From NCBI GenBank assembly GCA_958496175.1, contig OY292274.1:27319482-27383481 (forward strand): a stretch of 64,000 nucleotides of DNA, read 5' to 3'. The stretch is from Sisyra terminalis (lineage: Eukaryota > Arthropoda > Insecta > Neuroptera > Sisyridae). Both the position numbers and the translations under genes were made by a program. Below the pieces are notes generated by a model, which saw only the letters and a list, made by a program, of their open reading frames with translations, was not told the origin of the DNA and did no database searches. Below, piece after piece: positions 1-11,219 of this stretch (positions are counted from its first letter, which is position 1; each line of letters opens with the position of its first letter).

Positions 1-960
1 ATACGACCACATTCCCCAATTTGGCTATCTAATAATATTTTAAAACAAATTCAAACGTTTTCAAGAAAGTAATTTGAAAATATAGATTTCATATTAAAAA
101 TCAACATACCTTGTTGACCAAAAACGGTTGTCATACACAATGTTGTTATTAAAATAAATTTGATGAAACTCATATTTGAATTTTTATATTGTGACGTAGT
201 GATGTTGATGTGAAGAGATGCAGAAAATCTTTGACTAATATCAGAAAATTGAAATTGGTTTTTATATCAAATTTAACATTGAGAAATATTTTATTTCACT
301 GATATTTGTTGGTATCGTACAAAATAAATTTTCCCTCGGTACTTCGATAACAGTTTAAGTGTTGGGAAAATTCTGTATTTTTCTTTTAAATAAAATATTG
401 TTACATAAGTGATGGTTTTTATATGGTTGTCGTGGTAAGTGTGGAAGGTTATGAACTTGATTTATTCGAAAAAAATAAAAAGAGGGGATCGTGATTTATT
501 TAACTCATGCATAAAGGAAATATGATCTTTGTGTTTATTTTATTTTACCTACATAAGAGATTCATAATAAATGGGTTTTTCCAACTACATCATTTGCTTA
601 TTTTATTATTAACCTTTTTATGGATATCGTATTTGTTTTACGTGCTTCAGTATAAGCTAATTAATATGTTCTTATTATATTAGCTTCAGCAGATGGATTT
701 TTCTTAAATATGATCATATTACACACTTAATAACATTTTCAATGCTATCAATTGCTTCTGTAATACTCTTAGCAAAAAAAAAAAAGATTAAAAAAAAAAA
801 CAAAGCCTAAAAAAAGTTTTTCATATACTTTTTTCTCTTTAGCGTAACAGATCATTGATGAGCTTTTTGAACTCTTCTCGATTGGCGACAAATCTAAAAG
901 TTCTTCTACATCGAAATTACTTTATGCGTAGACCAATTCCAGTTTTTGTACCATATGATT
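1..960. other. AT-rich noncoding stretch
   Basis: Long A and T runs, including a poly-A tract near 775-810. No open frame of convincing composition and no recognised repeat in this stretch. Confidence 0.6.
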
Positions 961-974
961 CTTTTTTTTTTAAT

Positions 975-1135
975 TATTATTTACTGTCTCTTTATAACTA
1001 TTAAGATCTTTAGCTACTCTAGAGTTACTAAAAATCCGTATTTAGGAATATTGAGAATTTGAATGATACGAGTATCGAACCCAACACCAACCAGTTTTGG
1101 AGCGGTCGATTAACACTCGGTCAGTAGTAGGCTTA
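975..1135 (-). repeat. tRNA-derived SINE, copy A
   Basis: Read on the minus strand, this matches the SINE copies at 35236-35402 (minus) and 49790-49970 (plus). The shared head carries the run 'ggttttggagcgg' in plus orientation and a degenerate pol III B box near 1068-1080 (seen as 'tatcgaaccc'). The body, with 'actctagagttactaaaaatcc', aligns with the body of the other two copies. It is the most diverged of the three. Similarity was judged by eye. Confidence 0.6.
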
Positions 1136-1969
1136 CATTGACTTTTTTGTATATCAATGAACCAATATTGATCAATTTATTGAATAACAAAGTTTTTGAT
1201 ACTTTTTTGTGTTAATATTATTTAAAATTACTTCAATTACAACAAGAATTTGTGAAAATAGCGGAAATATAAAACGTTTTTTATGAATAATCACAATTAA
1301 TATTCTATACACTAGGTGTAAGTAATACAGCTTCTCAAAGTGTAATTAACGCGTAAATTAAATTATATGTTGATTATATACATTATAAGCAGATATCAAA
1401 AATATATCAATTCCCTTTTTTTGGGTTTATTTTTAAGTGATTTCAAAAAAATGGGTTCCAAAAAGATAGGGAAAACTGACTACTAAGTGCTAGTATAACG
1501 TAATACAAAACATCCTTCTAAAACCATTCCTACCTAGACCTAGAAATATCTACCACACTACCACGCGGGAACCAGCTTAACTCTAAATTTTCCGGTGTCA
1601 TGATTTAATCACGGTTTGTTATAGAAGAAATAAAAAAAAACAGAAGTAGAGGATACAAAAAACCGAAATTTCATTTCGTTTCATACAAAAAAGTTTTTTT
1701 TTCTTCAAAATGTTAATATTAGTATCGTATGGAAAATCAATTGAAATTAATTTGCTTATGGCTTAATTCAATCAATAACGATATCCTCAACGTAAGAATC
1801 TTCTTCAGGCTGTGAATATTGAACACTATTATAGAAGGTTCTCACAAAATTGCAAATTTTTGCGGATTTTTTCTCGTTTTGAGTCTTGTTGATCGTTCGA
1901 CCGATCGTAACGAAATTTTCATAAAAAAACCATATATCACGAAACCTTCGTAACGTACACAAATTTCAG

Positions 1970-2205
1970 TTCAGGTCTCTTTTCAATATCTTCAATAACT
2001 TCAATATCTGGCTATGTTTCATTGTCTACTTTGTTTTTAATTTAACCCTTGATTTTTTTGATAATTCAATTCCAATATCATATATTTTTTTTGTAACTAA
2101 ATTTTTTTAATGATACAATTTATTTGTGAATTTCATTGAAAAGAAAGTGAAAAATGAAACGGTGCCGGACATTGATGTCACTAAAAGGGACATGAACCCA
2201 AACTT
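1970..2205. mobile_element. Fold-back MITE, diverged copy
   Basis: The left arm near 1973-2045 and the right arm near 2148-2200 are inverted relatives. Read outside-in, both arms give a version of 'catgtcccttt', then 'catcaatatctgg', then 'actttgtttttaat'. The same arms occur at 18181-18246 and 18322-18381, so this is a family. No transposase frame is present, and no clear target-site duplication was found. Confidence 0.55.
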
Positions 2206-5188
2206 CATTGTCCCTGCAACTATGACCATTGAAAATGTTGAAGTTAAACTTTAAATCTATTACATTCGCGGTTGTTTCTGGATCTATTACATTTGCGGTT
2301 ATTTCAGGGTGTGAATTCTCATTTATTATAAGATTAATTAGATATCTGTAACATTTTCAATTGTTACTACCGGTTTTCAATCGCAACGCTTTTTATGAGC
2401 GCTCTTTTTGAATTATGAATAACGCAATTGTTATCCGATTGAAGAATCACCAAATTTTTTTTTAATAAGAAATTTTTGGAGCCAAACAAATTTTTTTTTT
2501 TTTGGAGAGGCAAACGAAATAAATGATTATTTTAGCATCCTTCCTTTTTGACTTTTAATTGCTTTTTCTATAATAATTTAATAATCAATGAACCTTGCTT
2601 AAATTGTAGCGCTAGAAATATTAGAAACTTCACTGGAAACTGCAAATCATGATCTAATTAACTCTGACTACAAATTGAAGAAATCTTCTTGGAAAAAATT
2701 TTCTTGGAACATAAGTAGGTACCTTTGTATTTTTAAAATCACTAATTTTGATGTACACAAAACTACAAAACATGCGCACTTCGTGTTTTATCAGTGGTTT
2801 TTCTTTTGCCTTGTTCTGTTTTGTTTGAATACGAAATTCGTGTTTTTCGAACGATTACGAAAAAGACAAAATATATACATAAATTATTTTGTATGATATA
2901 ATTTAAAATACATCATATTATTTTTCAGTGTCTAAGTAAAAGAAACAAAAATTGTTCTTAATTTTTTATTTATAGCTTTTTTCAAATGCTTGACCTTCAT
3001 TTCTTATTTTATTGGGAAAACTGTTATGTTTTTTCATGAATTTCAAGTATGATATTGCAAAACAAGAAAATGATAAAATAGATAATGAGTTTTTTTCTTT
3101 GTTAGGAAAAAATATAACGTGTTTTTATGAATTACGTGCTTATTAGTGAAAACATTATCTTGATGATAAATACAATTTAAATTGCAATGAGTAGCGAATA
3201 TAAAGATATCTTTTTTATAAAATGATGATATAAATAAGTCAAAGGTTATTATGAAAATAGTACGATTCAGATAGTCAATATTTTTCACTTTGCTATGTCG
3301 AAAATTGAGTTTTGTACTTGAAAAAGAAGTTATATTTTGATATGTATTATTTTCTTTAAATGGGAGAAAAAACAATTTTCTTGTAAGAATCTGATGTAGT
3401 CGTACAAAAAAAATAAATAAGTTTCAATAATGGGTTCAGATTTTTTACGTTTAATTTTATTGGGAAGTGTTTTGACAGTAAAGATTAGGATTGATAGATT
3501 GATATAATTTTATTTTTACTTACCGGATACATACTTATAAGTTATCGTTTCTGTTATGATATGATGATTGCAATAAATTATAAAAATATTTACATGAATT
3601 TATTCTTTCCAGCACTTTTAATTTTATTAATTTCAAACTATTTATTGCCTATGATATGATTTTCGTGGCGATGAAGAAAGTAAATTTTCTAATTACGGAC
3701 ATAAAATCTCCATTATTAAAATGAAACTTTTGGATAATTTTTTTAGTGTTCAATTTTGGAATTTTACCTTTCAAATTATTATTGCAGGGTTTTTATTTGT
3801 GCATATTGACTTTATGATTTAAAATGCATGTAGAATATAACTGATTCCTATTACCATTGATATGTGTATCATTATTTTTCTCTTCAAAATAATTAGGCGA
3901 TTATAGAGCAAAAGCTACTTAACTTGCCAGCTCATCTATTAGAGATAATTATATTTAGATTTGCATCTTTTCTTCTTAAAATATTTGTTGCATTGACATC
4001 TCTCAGTCGATTAAGTAATCAATATTTTACCATGCAAAATAAATGCTAAAATTACACTTTTTGAAAAATTCATATCATTATTCCATCAGTATTATATTCA
4101 TCGACAATAAACCTAAATAAAAAAAATCATTTGGCAGAGGTAGGAATTGATTCAAAGCTAAAATAAGAATTTTTGGAACTAAACTACCTATTCAATTTTT
4201 TAATTATAATATTTACTTATTTGATCTACCCTTTTCTGGGTATCTCTATTTAGGTTTCTAATGTGCCACTATAAACCTACACCAATTCATGAATGCATTG
4301 CGGCTGTAGTGCATGTGACCAAACGTTATTATTTTACCTGTTTGATTTGCCTTTGCCACCCAAACATAATAGACAGTGCATTTAATCTCACGGACAGTTA
4401 AATAATTTCCACCACTAAATAGATCGTTAATTTCGAACATCCTACACTCTATTAAGTTATCCAACAATTGCATTTAGATAATTGTAATTGATTAGTTGCT
4501 GTGACAATAATAATTTGAATATGAATAGATCATCTTGAAGAAAAATTAGCGTTGATATTCATTAGGAACGAGGAATATGAATAATTTACTTCAGTTATCT
4601 CTTTCAAAAAAAATTTTAAATTTTTAAAGTTCTATTGAAATATTTTGAATGGTTATGAGACGGTGAGGAAACTCAATGCTTGAAAAGGCAATGGATTCTG
4701 GGAACCCAACATGTGAATTGTAAACCTCAAAAAGTTGTTGATTTTTTTGAGTTGTTAAATATTTTTGAATGCGTGTTTAACGAAGTTTCCACTCGTTAAA
4801 ATAGCAGAAAAAGTTTTAAATTGGAATAGTTTCATTATGCTTTGTAACGCATTGATTAAAAGTTTACTAGAGGTACAGGAGACTAATAATTCTGTAATTG
4901 GATACAGCAGCATTACAACTATTTAGATTAAAAATGTTTGATCAGATTCGTTGTAGAAGGAAATTCAATACTGAATAGAAGTTTCCGTAAAAACTTAGAG
5001 TGAATTGTGAGCTGTCAATGGATATACAGATAAATAATTTCTACTCTTCATTTACAAACAAATACAATACGAACAATTTTTTAAAACTTCTGTTATATTT
5101 ACTTATCATTAATATTATTTCCAATACTTTCTTTCTAGAAAAGCTTTAATATTTTTCAATTGTAACTCCATATGTATTATGATGAAAT
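2206..5188. other. AT-rich noncoding stretch
   Basis: Only short open frames of low complexity occur here. A somewhat less AT-rich patch at about 4255-4475 has an unbroken 71-codon minus frame. That frame has no recognisable domain and no splice context, so it is not called as a gene. Confidence 0.5.
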
Positions 5189-5200
5189 AAAAATGAGAAA
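5189..5200 (+). repeat. LINE target-site duplication, left copy
   Basis: The 12-mer 'aaaaatgagaaa' occurs here and again at 9458-9469, directly after the LINE's A-tail. This marks the 5' insertion boundary. Because the right copy starts in A residues, up to five bases of the repeat cannot be told apart from the A-tail. Confidence 0.8.
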
Positions 5201-5365
5201 CATTCGGTGATTAACCAGCAAAGTGAGAGGACGAGTATCAAATTGTTGATTGTTATTCATTTAAAACTCATCACAAATAAAAATTAAAAGTGTGCTGCAG
5301 AAATCTAAAAATCAAACTGCGACGTGCAAAAGTTAGCCAGTTCAACAGCTGTGTGCCTCGCCGGT

Positions 5366-5383
5366 CTCACCCGTGCGGGTGAG
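5366..5383 (+). promoter_or_regulatory. Perfect 8-bp hairpin in the LINE 5' UTR
   Basis: 'ctcacccg', two loop bases, then 'cgggtgag': a perfect GC-rich palindrome in an AT-rich setting, 27 bp upstream of the ORF1 start. Its right arm with the next bases reads 'ggtgagta', close to a 5' splice-site consensus. Jockey-type elements carry an internal pol II promoter in the 5' UTR, so a role in transcription, RNA structure or splicing is possible. That role is inference. Confidence 0.5.
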
Positions 5384-5409
5384 TACAAGTTTTCTTTACT
5401 TTAACAAAA

Positions 5410-6567
5410 ATGGAAAACGACACAGATCTCAACAGCGATTCAGAAATATTAGCTAAACACTGGACCCAGGCTAAATCTCGCAAGCGAGTTGTTGCTGTTC
5501 GAGCAACAAACAATAAATTCGCCAAATTAACTACACAAAACCGATATCAAGTCCTCTCATCCAGCGAGGATGAAGAAAATGAAATACCAGAGCAAAACCC
5601 AATAAAAATTCCCCCAATCTTTGTTCACGACGCTAACAATTACCAAAAACTAGTCGATGATATCACAAAATTGCAAATCATAGATTTCACAGTTTCGCAA
5701 AAAAACAAAAATGTTTTCAAAATAAATCTTACTAAAATCGACGACTTTCGCAACTTGACCAAATTTTACGATTCAAACAAAATAAACTACCACACATTCA
5801 AAAACCCGACCAACAATAACCTATCTGTTATCATCCGAAACGTTCCATACTCGTTGAAAGAAGAAGAAGTTATGGAAATACTAAAAAATAAAAATTACCC
5901 GGTAATAAACGTAACCAGACTGCATAATAGAGACAAAAAACCAACTCCACTGTGCGCTGTGCTAATGCCTAAAACAGAAGAAGGACTCAAAATCTTTGAG
6001 CTAAAACATCTGGACAGAGCAGTGGTCTACGTCGAGGCCCGCCGAAAAAACCCAAATACTCCACAATGCACCAATTGTCAGCGTTTCGGCCACACTAAAA
6101 ATTATTGTCGCCTAAACGCCAGATGCGTCAAGTGCGATAAACATCACAAATTTACCGAATGTGATAAAAAGCCGGAAGAGCCGCCAAAATGTGTAAACTG
6201 CGGGGGTACGCACCCAGCAAACTATAGAGGATGCCCCTATTACAAAAACTCGTTCCGAAGCGCCCGATCAAATATAAACACCCAGTCCCCCAAAATCCAA
6301 ACTCACAGGAATTCCGTTCCAAACATCAATCCCGCTTCTTACGCGTCCATGTTAAAAAATAATTCTCCCTCTCAACATCACACCATAAATGCACCAAACA
6401 GCACAATACCCGAGCAAACTCAGCCAAACTCAACACATATACCATTCGAGACAAGCACCATTATCCCCATGGTAGTAAACTTCATTCTCAACCTCATACG
6501 TCCTCACCTACCAGAAATTACAACAATGTTCATGTCCTTTCTATCCACCCATTCACCTAACAACTAA
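5410..6567 (+). CDS. LINE ORF1: gag-like nucleic-acid-binding protein
   Basis: 385 residues. ORF1 proteins of Jockey elements bind element RNA and form the ribonucleoprotein. The N-terminal third is polar and acidic (SSSEDEENE near residue 50). Residues of about 125-210 look like the conserved region that precedes the knuckles in this family (VIIRNVPYSLKEEEV, then AVLMPKTEEGLKIFEL). Residues 220-275 hold three zinc knuckles: CTNCQRFGHTKNYC, CVKCDKHHKFTEC and CVNCGGTHPANYRGC. The tail is rich in N, S and P and ends in a hydrophobic stretch. The start ATG has a good eukaryotic context (aacaaaaATGG). ORF2 begins 23 bases after the stop, in another frame. The frame is intact, with no internal stop. 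Confidence 0.9.
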   Translation: MENDTDLNSDSEILAKHWTQAKSRKRVVAVRATNNKFAKLTTQNRYQVLSSSEDEENEIPEQNPIKIPPIFVHDANNYQKLVDDITKLQIIDFTVSQKNKNVFKINLTKIDDFRNLTKFYDSNKINYHTFKNPTNNNLSVIIRNVPYSLKEEEVMEILKNKNYPVINVTRLHNRDKKPTPLCAVLMPKTEEGLKIFELKHLDRAVVYVEARRKNPNTPQCTNCQRFGHTKNYCRLNARCVKCDKHHKFTECDKKPEEPPKCVNCGGTHPANYRGCPYYKNSFRSARSNINTQSPKIQTHRNSVPNINPASYASMLKNNSPSQHHTINAPNSTIPEQTQPNSTHIPFETSTIIPMVVNFILNLIRPHLPEITTMFMSFLSTHSPNN

Positions 6568-6590
6568 ATCCAAACGCAAAAAAAAAAATC

Positions 6591-7526
6591 ATGTCTCCTA
6601 CTCCTATGCTTATCCTTCTCAACTGGAATGCCGACGGCATCAAGGAAAAAAGAAGCGCTTTCATCGAGTTTCTACACCGTCACAGAGTAGACATAGCCTG
6701 TATCTCGGAAACGCATCTACTACATCATGAAACATTCAAAGTAGCAGGATACAACATTCATAGAGAAGACAGAGAAACAGATTTTGCATCCGGAGGAGTA
6801 GCCATACTAATAAAAAAGAATATCGAACATCATCACGTCACCCTACCAACAATGTTAAATATCGAGGCCGTCAAGATCAAAATTGAGTCATCAACCATTA
6901 GACCAATCAATATAATAGCCGCTTACAAAAGACCAAACGTCAGACTAGAAACACTAGAAATTTCAACACTTTTCAACGAGTCAAGTCCTACCATCCTGCT
7001 TGGTGATCTCAACTGCAAACATACGTTCTGGGGGTGTATTAAAACAAATCCCAACGGTATTAAGCTAAGAAAAGCTGCATCTGAAAATTCACTCATCGTA
7101 TGTGCACCAAACAAACCAACCCACTACCCTTACAGACAAGAACATACGCCGGATATTCTTGATATTATGGTACAGAAAGACGTTGTCAACCACATGAGCC
7201 AGGAAGTGATCGATGAACTGGACTCAGACCACAATCCAGTGATAATCTCAGTACTGGACGTTAAAGTAGGATATAAATCCGCAACTAACCTTACCCGTTT
7301 TCACTGCTGGGACACTTTTAAAAAACTTCTCACAAGTACCAACCTTCCGGTTCATATGCTTCTACAAAACCCAAACAACATAGACGAATCAATTTCTATT
7401 ATTACAAAATCAATAAACGAAGCAGCTAGATTATCTGAACTGAATATTAATAAAAAAGGAAATCAACACTCTACTTATAGGGATATTCCGATAAAAATAA
7501 AAAAAAATGATCCAGGAAAAAAATAA
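6591..7526 (+). CDS. LINE ORF2, 5' part: APE-type endonuclease
   Basis: The 311-residue N-terminal part of ORF2, an apurinic/apyrimidinic-type endonuclease that nicks target DNA to prime reverse transcription. The catalytic landmarks are present: N at NWN (residues 11-13), E40 in SETHL, D139 and N141 in GDLN, and SDH at 212-214. So the nuclease domain looks complete. The frame then runs into the A-run at 7499-7507 and stops at 7524-7526. The reverse transcriptase continues in the next frame and overlaps by about 20 bases. In intact relatives the two parts are one protein, so this copy probably has a one-base indel. Sequencing error in the A-run, or programmed slippage, cannot be excluded. Confidence 0.88.
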   Translation: MSPTPMLILLNWNADGIKEKRSAFIEFLHRHRVDIACISETHLLHHETFKVAGYNIHREDRETDFASGGVAILIKKNIEHHHVTLPTMLNIEAVKIKIESSTIRPINIIAAYKRPNVRLETLEISTLFNESSPTILLGDLNCKHTFWGCIKTNPNGIKLRKAASENSLIVCAPNKPTHYPYRQEHTPDILDIMVQKDVVNHMSQEVIDELDSDHNPVIISVLDVKVGYKSATNLTRFHCWDTFKKLLTSTNLPVHMLLQNPNNIDESISIITKSINEAARLSELNINKKGNQHSTYRDIPIKIKKNDPGKK

Positions 7527-9282
7527 AATGAGGCGCATGTGGCAAAGAACAAGAAATCGGATATACAAAAGAGAATTTAATAATCTTGTTCATCTTGTGA
7601 GAAAGGAACTGGAAAACTTCACCAACAACCACTATCAAAAATATCTTGAAGACATTCATCCAGAGGACCACCAAATATGGAAGACAACCAAAGCTATCTT
7701 ACAGAAAAAAAGTCAAATCCCTTCTCTGCAAGAAGAAGGACATACATATGACTCCATCAAGGATAAGTGTTCTGGATTTTCAAACTTTTTTGGAAAGGTC
7801 TTCAATCAAACCTGCGTACAATCCGACCCTAATTCCTATAATCATCTCCAAATCCCAGAGAACCAAGTAGAATTTGTAACTCCATCCGAATTGAAACAAC
7901 AAATTAAGGCTCTAAAATCAAAAAAATCCCCTGGCCCCGATCAAATCACTAATTCAATGCTAAAAAACTGCCCAAACAAAATAATATCCTTTCTTACATC
8001 TATCTTTAATCTATGCCTAAGCACAGGATACTTTCCCTCCACCTGGAAAAAAGCTCACATAGTTGTTGTCCATAAAAACTCAAAACCCAAAAATAAAATC
8101 ACAAGCTATCGGCCGATCAGCCTGCTCAGCACACTGTCCAAGTTATTCGAAAGAATCATCAAGCAACGGCTTCACACTTGGATAGAACTCAACCAAATTC
8201 TACCCAACACGCAATTTGGATTTAGGCCTCACCACTCCACTTCGCAACAAATCTTAAGAATAGTAGAAATAATCGAAAGGGGTTTTGAAGAAAAAAAATA
8301 CTCAGTGGGTTTGTTCTTGGATGCGACGCAAGCGTTCGATCGAGTTTGGCATCAAGGGCTACTCACAAAGCTTCAGAACTATCATACCCCAGAGTATCTA
8401 TACAACATAATTTCTTCATTTCTGAGCAACCGATGCTTCCAAATCAAAATGGACGATCAGCTATCAGAGGAAAAGCATATCCACTCGGGGGTACCTCAGG
8501 GATCAGTATTGGGTCCAATCCTCTTCAATCTGTACGTTGCGGACCTTCCGTCACCAGACCACTGCATAATCTCAATGTACGCGGATGACATCGCCATCTT
8601 CAACCTGGACAAAGATCTTCAAAGGGCCGTTCAGAAAACCCAGCAGTCTATCAACCACCTATCTTCCTGGTTCAGTAGATGGAAAATTCTCATAAATCCA
8701 TCTAAAAGCGTCGCAAAAATTTTCTCTCTAAGACGTTTCTCCAACCAATTGGAGCCTATTGTGTTGGATCACATGGAAATTCCGTGGTGTGAGAAAAAAA
8801 TGCCTGTTAAATATCTGGGTATACTTCTGGACTCGAAATTAACCTGGCAAAACCACATCTCAAATAAAATCAGAGAAGCCAACACTCGACTCATCCAACT
8901 ATATCCACTTATCAACAGAAGGTCTCGTCTAAGTATGGAATGTTCACTGATGATATACAAATCAGTCATTAGACCACTTCTCACATACTCTTGCGCAGTC
9001 TGGCTTCCATCCTCAAAGAAAAATCATAATGAGCTACAGGTGTTCCAAAATAGAGTCTTGAGGATTATCACCAAAGCTCCATGGTATGTGAGAAACAACC
9101 AAATCCATCATGAAATGAGCGTTCCATACTTAAAAGACTTTCTAACCGCACTCACAAGGAACTTCCTTAACGGCCTAGAAAATTGTCCTAGTGCAGTAGA
9201 ACTAGGCTTGGGAGAAACCATAAAACATAGAAGGCTGAAGCGGAAACTACCACAAGAGCTCCAAGAAGTAGTAGATGTTTGA
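7507..9282 (+). CDS. LINE ORF2, 3' part: reverse transcriptase
   Basis: 591 residues. RNA-directed DNA polymerase of the Jockey clade. Motifs in order: SPGPDQI, YRPISLLSTLSKLFERII, FGFRPHHSTSQQ, LDATQAFDRVWH (catalytic D272), GVPQGSVLGPILFNLYVADL, then YADD (D360 and D361), followed by the thumb (VKYLGILLD) and a C-terminal region (LLTYSCAVW, FQNRVLRIITKAPWYVRNNQIH). There is no RNase H domain, as expected for Jockey. The ATG at 7507 is probably not a natural start: the frame is simply open from 7501, and the natural protein should continue from the endonuclease frame. The catalytic residues are intact, so only the frame change separates this copy from a coding-competent ORF2. Confidence 0.92.
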   Translation: MIQEKNKMRRMWQRTRNRIYKREFNNLVHLVRKELENFTNNHYQKYLEDIHPEDHQIWKTTKAILQKKSQIPSLQEEGHTYDSIKDKCSGFSNFFGKVFNQTCVQSDPNSYNHLQIPENQVEFVTPSELKQQIKALKSKKSPGPDQITNSMLKNCPNKIISFLTSIFNLCLSTGYFPSTWKKAHIVVVHKNSKPKNKITSYRPISLLSTLSKLFERIIKQRLHTWIELNQILPNTQFGFRPHHSTSQQILRIVEIIERGFEEKKYSVGLFLDATQAFDRVWHQGLLTKLQNYHTPEYLYNIISSFLSNRCFQIKMDDQLSEEKHIHSGVPQGSVLGPILFNLYVADLPSPDHCIISMYADDIAIFNLDKDLQRAVQKTQQSINHLSSWFSRWKILINPSKSVAKIFSLRRFSNQLEPIVLDHMEIPWCEKKMPVKYLGILLDSKLTWQNHISNKIREANTRLIQLYPLINRRSRLSMECSLMIYKSVIRPLLTYSCAVWLPSSKKNHNELQVFQNRVLRIITKAPWYVRNNQIHHEMSVPYLKDFLTALTRNFLNGLENCPSAVELGLGETIKHRRLKRKLPQELQEVVDV

Positions 9283-9457
9283 CCACAAGATCAAAAACCA
9301 AACAACAAATAAAAAATACAAAAGACAGAGGAATGAAGTTCGACTCCTCCAGCTACTGAAACGCCGCTAAAGACCAATTGCCCGACATCACCACCATGAT
9401 ATAGCGACACACCGCTGAACTGGTGCAAAATACACAAAAGTCCACAAAAAAAAAAAA
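9283..9457 (+). other. LINE 3' UTR and A-tail
   Basis: An A-rich 3' UTR of about 160 bases follows the ORF2 stop and ends in an unbroken A-run from 9445. The run is the reverse-transcription start and merges with the right target-site duplication. Confidence 0.8.
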
Positions 9458-9469
9458 AAAAATGAGAAA
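9458..9469 (+). repeat. LINE target-site duplication, right copy
   Basis: Identical 12-mer to 5189-5200, lying at the end of the A-tail. It fixes the 3' boundary. Confidence 0.8.
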
Positions 9470-10580
9470 ATTGGAAACGCAGCATAAGAGTCATGTATCA
9501 TTACTTCTAATTGTCAAATGAATATGAAATGTTATATAACGATTATGAAAACTAAAATCAAAATATTAACGTGAATCGGTTGTTGAAAACGATATTTATT
9601 AATGTTTAAATTATGTACCTTTTAAATTAAATATTTTACATCCTCAACAAGTAAGGTATCCATTTTTAGTTCAGATCATATAAATTTAATAAAAATCAGA
9701 TTTGGAATTTTATTCTTGGGGTAAGTAGTAGGTACACTATAATCAAGACCTAAAAATTATTTGCTCTAACATAACTTATTTTTCTTTAATCATTTTATTA
9801 ACGTTTCCATGAAAAGTGAATATCAGTACGCCTCATTTTATAACTTTTATCTGTTATTTTACGCACATAATAAATAAATTCCATAATCAGAAGTTAATTA
9901 AGTATGTATAAAAATATAATACATAAAATATAGCGAAGATATGTCTTTTCAAGAGCCAGTAAAAGCACAAAAATAAAAAGTTTAAAAAGTGATAACTTTT
10001 CAGAAGATTTTCTTTGCGCTCTATTAAAAGTAAACAAAAAAAAAACGATAACAAATATGGAACAGTTTAAAAGTAAAACAAATAAAAAAGAAATATTAAA
10101 AATAGCCTTACAAAAGCGTGGATTTTAATTGGCATAGGCATTTATATTTTGACCGTAAGAAAATATCCAAAAATTGATTAGTCTCAGAATCCTAGTGAAC
10201 TGAAACATATTGTATTCATAGTCAGAAAGATTAATAATAAGAATGTTAGACAAAAAATTCATACATTTTTCATAAATATTTATAATTTTAAATAAATTGC
10301 ATTTTTTTCATATCACAGTGCTGTAAAAATTAGTAGTTTTTAATTGAATATAGGTAAGTTATTATTTATTTTAATTAGAGAATTGTAAAATGGAATTAAT
10401 AGATTTAAGGCTTCAATATTCTTATTATATTTTTTTTAATTAAAAAGTATTAATATTATAATTATAAAGGGATAAAAGCTACCGTATGATTTTCGATGAA
10501 CTTTGCAACAACTTTTTTAAAAAGTTTTTCATGTTAAATTATGCCAAACCGGTTTATGATTCCACCATGAGCACATTTTA
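9470..10580. other. AT-rich noncoding stretch
   Basis: No open frame or repeat recognised; long A/T-rich tracts only. Confidence 0.55.

Positions 10581-10581
<1 letters not shown>

Positions 10582-10671
<90 letters not shown>
10582..10671. repeat. (TA)n microsatellite
   Basis: About 45 uninterrupted TA units. Such arrays are unstable and the length may be an assembly estimate. Confidence 0.95.
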
Positions 10672-10673
<2 letters not shown>

Positions 10674-11219
10674 GAACACAAAAAAAATTGTTCTAAATTT
10701 AACTTTTACAAAAACAAGCTATGCTCCCTATGGAATTTCACTTGTATATTATTCAGTCAATTATTTGTATAGAATACTAATCAATGAGGCAATTTCAAAA
10801 TTATATGAGATGGAAGTAATTGAATTTGATGGGACATTGATTATACTAGGTCCCGGAAGGCATTCATTTTATTTAAAGTAAATATTTACCTCCTATTTAT
10901 AATTATAATTAGTTATTTAAGTGTAAAATTTAAAATTGAAATAACTTATAGTTAACCGCATATGCAGTGAAAGACTAACAAATAAAACTCAAATTATGTT
11001 AATCGTTTCGTTACTGTTTACATTTATAAGCCCCATAGGTTATTTCATTTGGAACTGATACCGTTTTATTGATGATCAAATTGAAATTTTATAAAAATGT
11101 ATATCCTACTATTACATTATTTATGTTTACATTAAAAATGTGCATTGCATCAAAAAGTTGACCATTGTCATAGTTCACATGCAATTTGCCATGTCTCAAA
11201 TTCAGCATTAGTGCAAATT
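10672..11219. other. AT-rich noncoding stretch
   Basis: Nothing recognised between the microsatellite and the LTR-like segment. Confidence 0.5.

Larger units (their letters stand above)
5201..9457 (+). mobile_element. Full-length Jockey-clade LINE retrotransposon
   Basis: A non-LTR retrotransposon of about 4.26 kb that is complete at both ends. It has a 209-bp 5' UTR, ORF1 (5410-6567), ORF2 in two overlapping frames (6591-7526 and 7507-9282), a 3' UTR of about 160 bp and an A-tail of about 18 bases, all flanked by a perfect 12-bp duplication. An APE-type endonuclease, an RT with YADD and no RNase H, and an ORF1 with three zinc knuckles together fit the Jockey clade. ORF1 and the two ORF2 frames are otherwise open, so this copy is young. 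The only obvious lesion is a one-base frame change inside ORF2. Confidence 0.92.

Noticed and set aside
2675..2896. 73-codon plus frame with a hydrophobic middle
   Set aside because: Composition follows AT bias; no homologous pattern recognised and no second copy.
3043..3375. 110-codon minus frame
   Set aside because: Rich in F, Y, I, N and K as expected from AT-rich noncoding DNA; no domain, start context or splice sites of note.
7646..8984. Several overlapping frames within the LINE reverse transcriptase
   Set aside because: Shadows of the RT frame, which carries all polymerase motifs.
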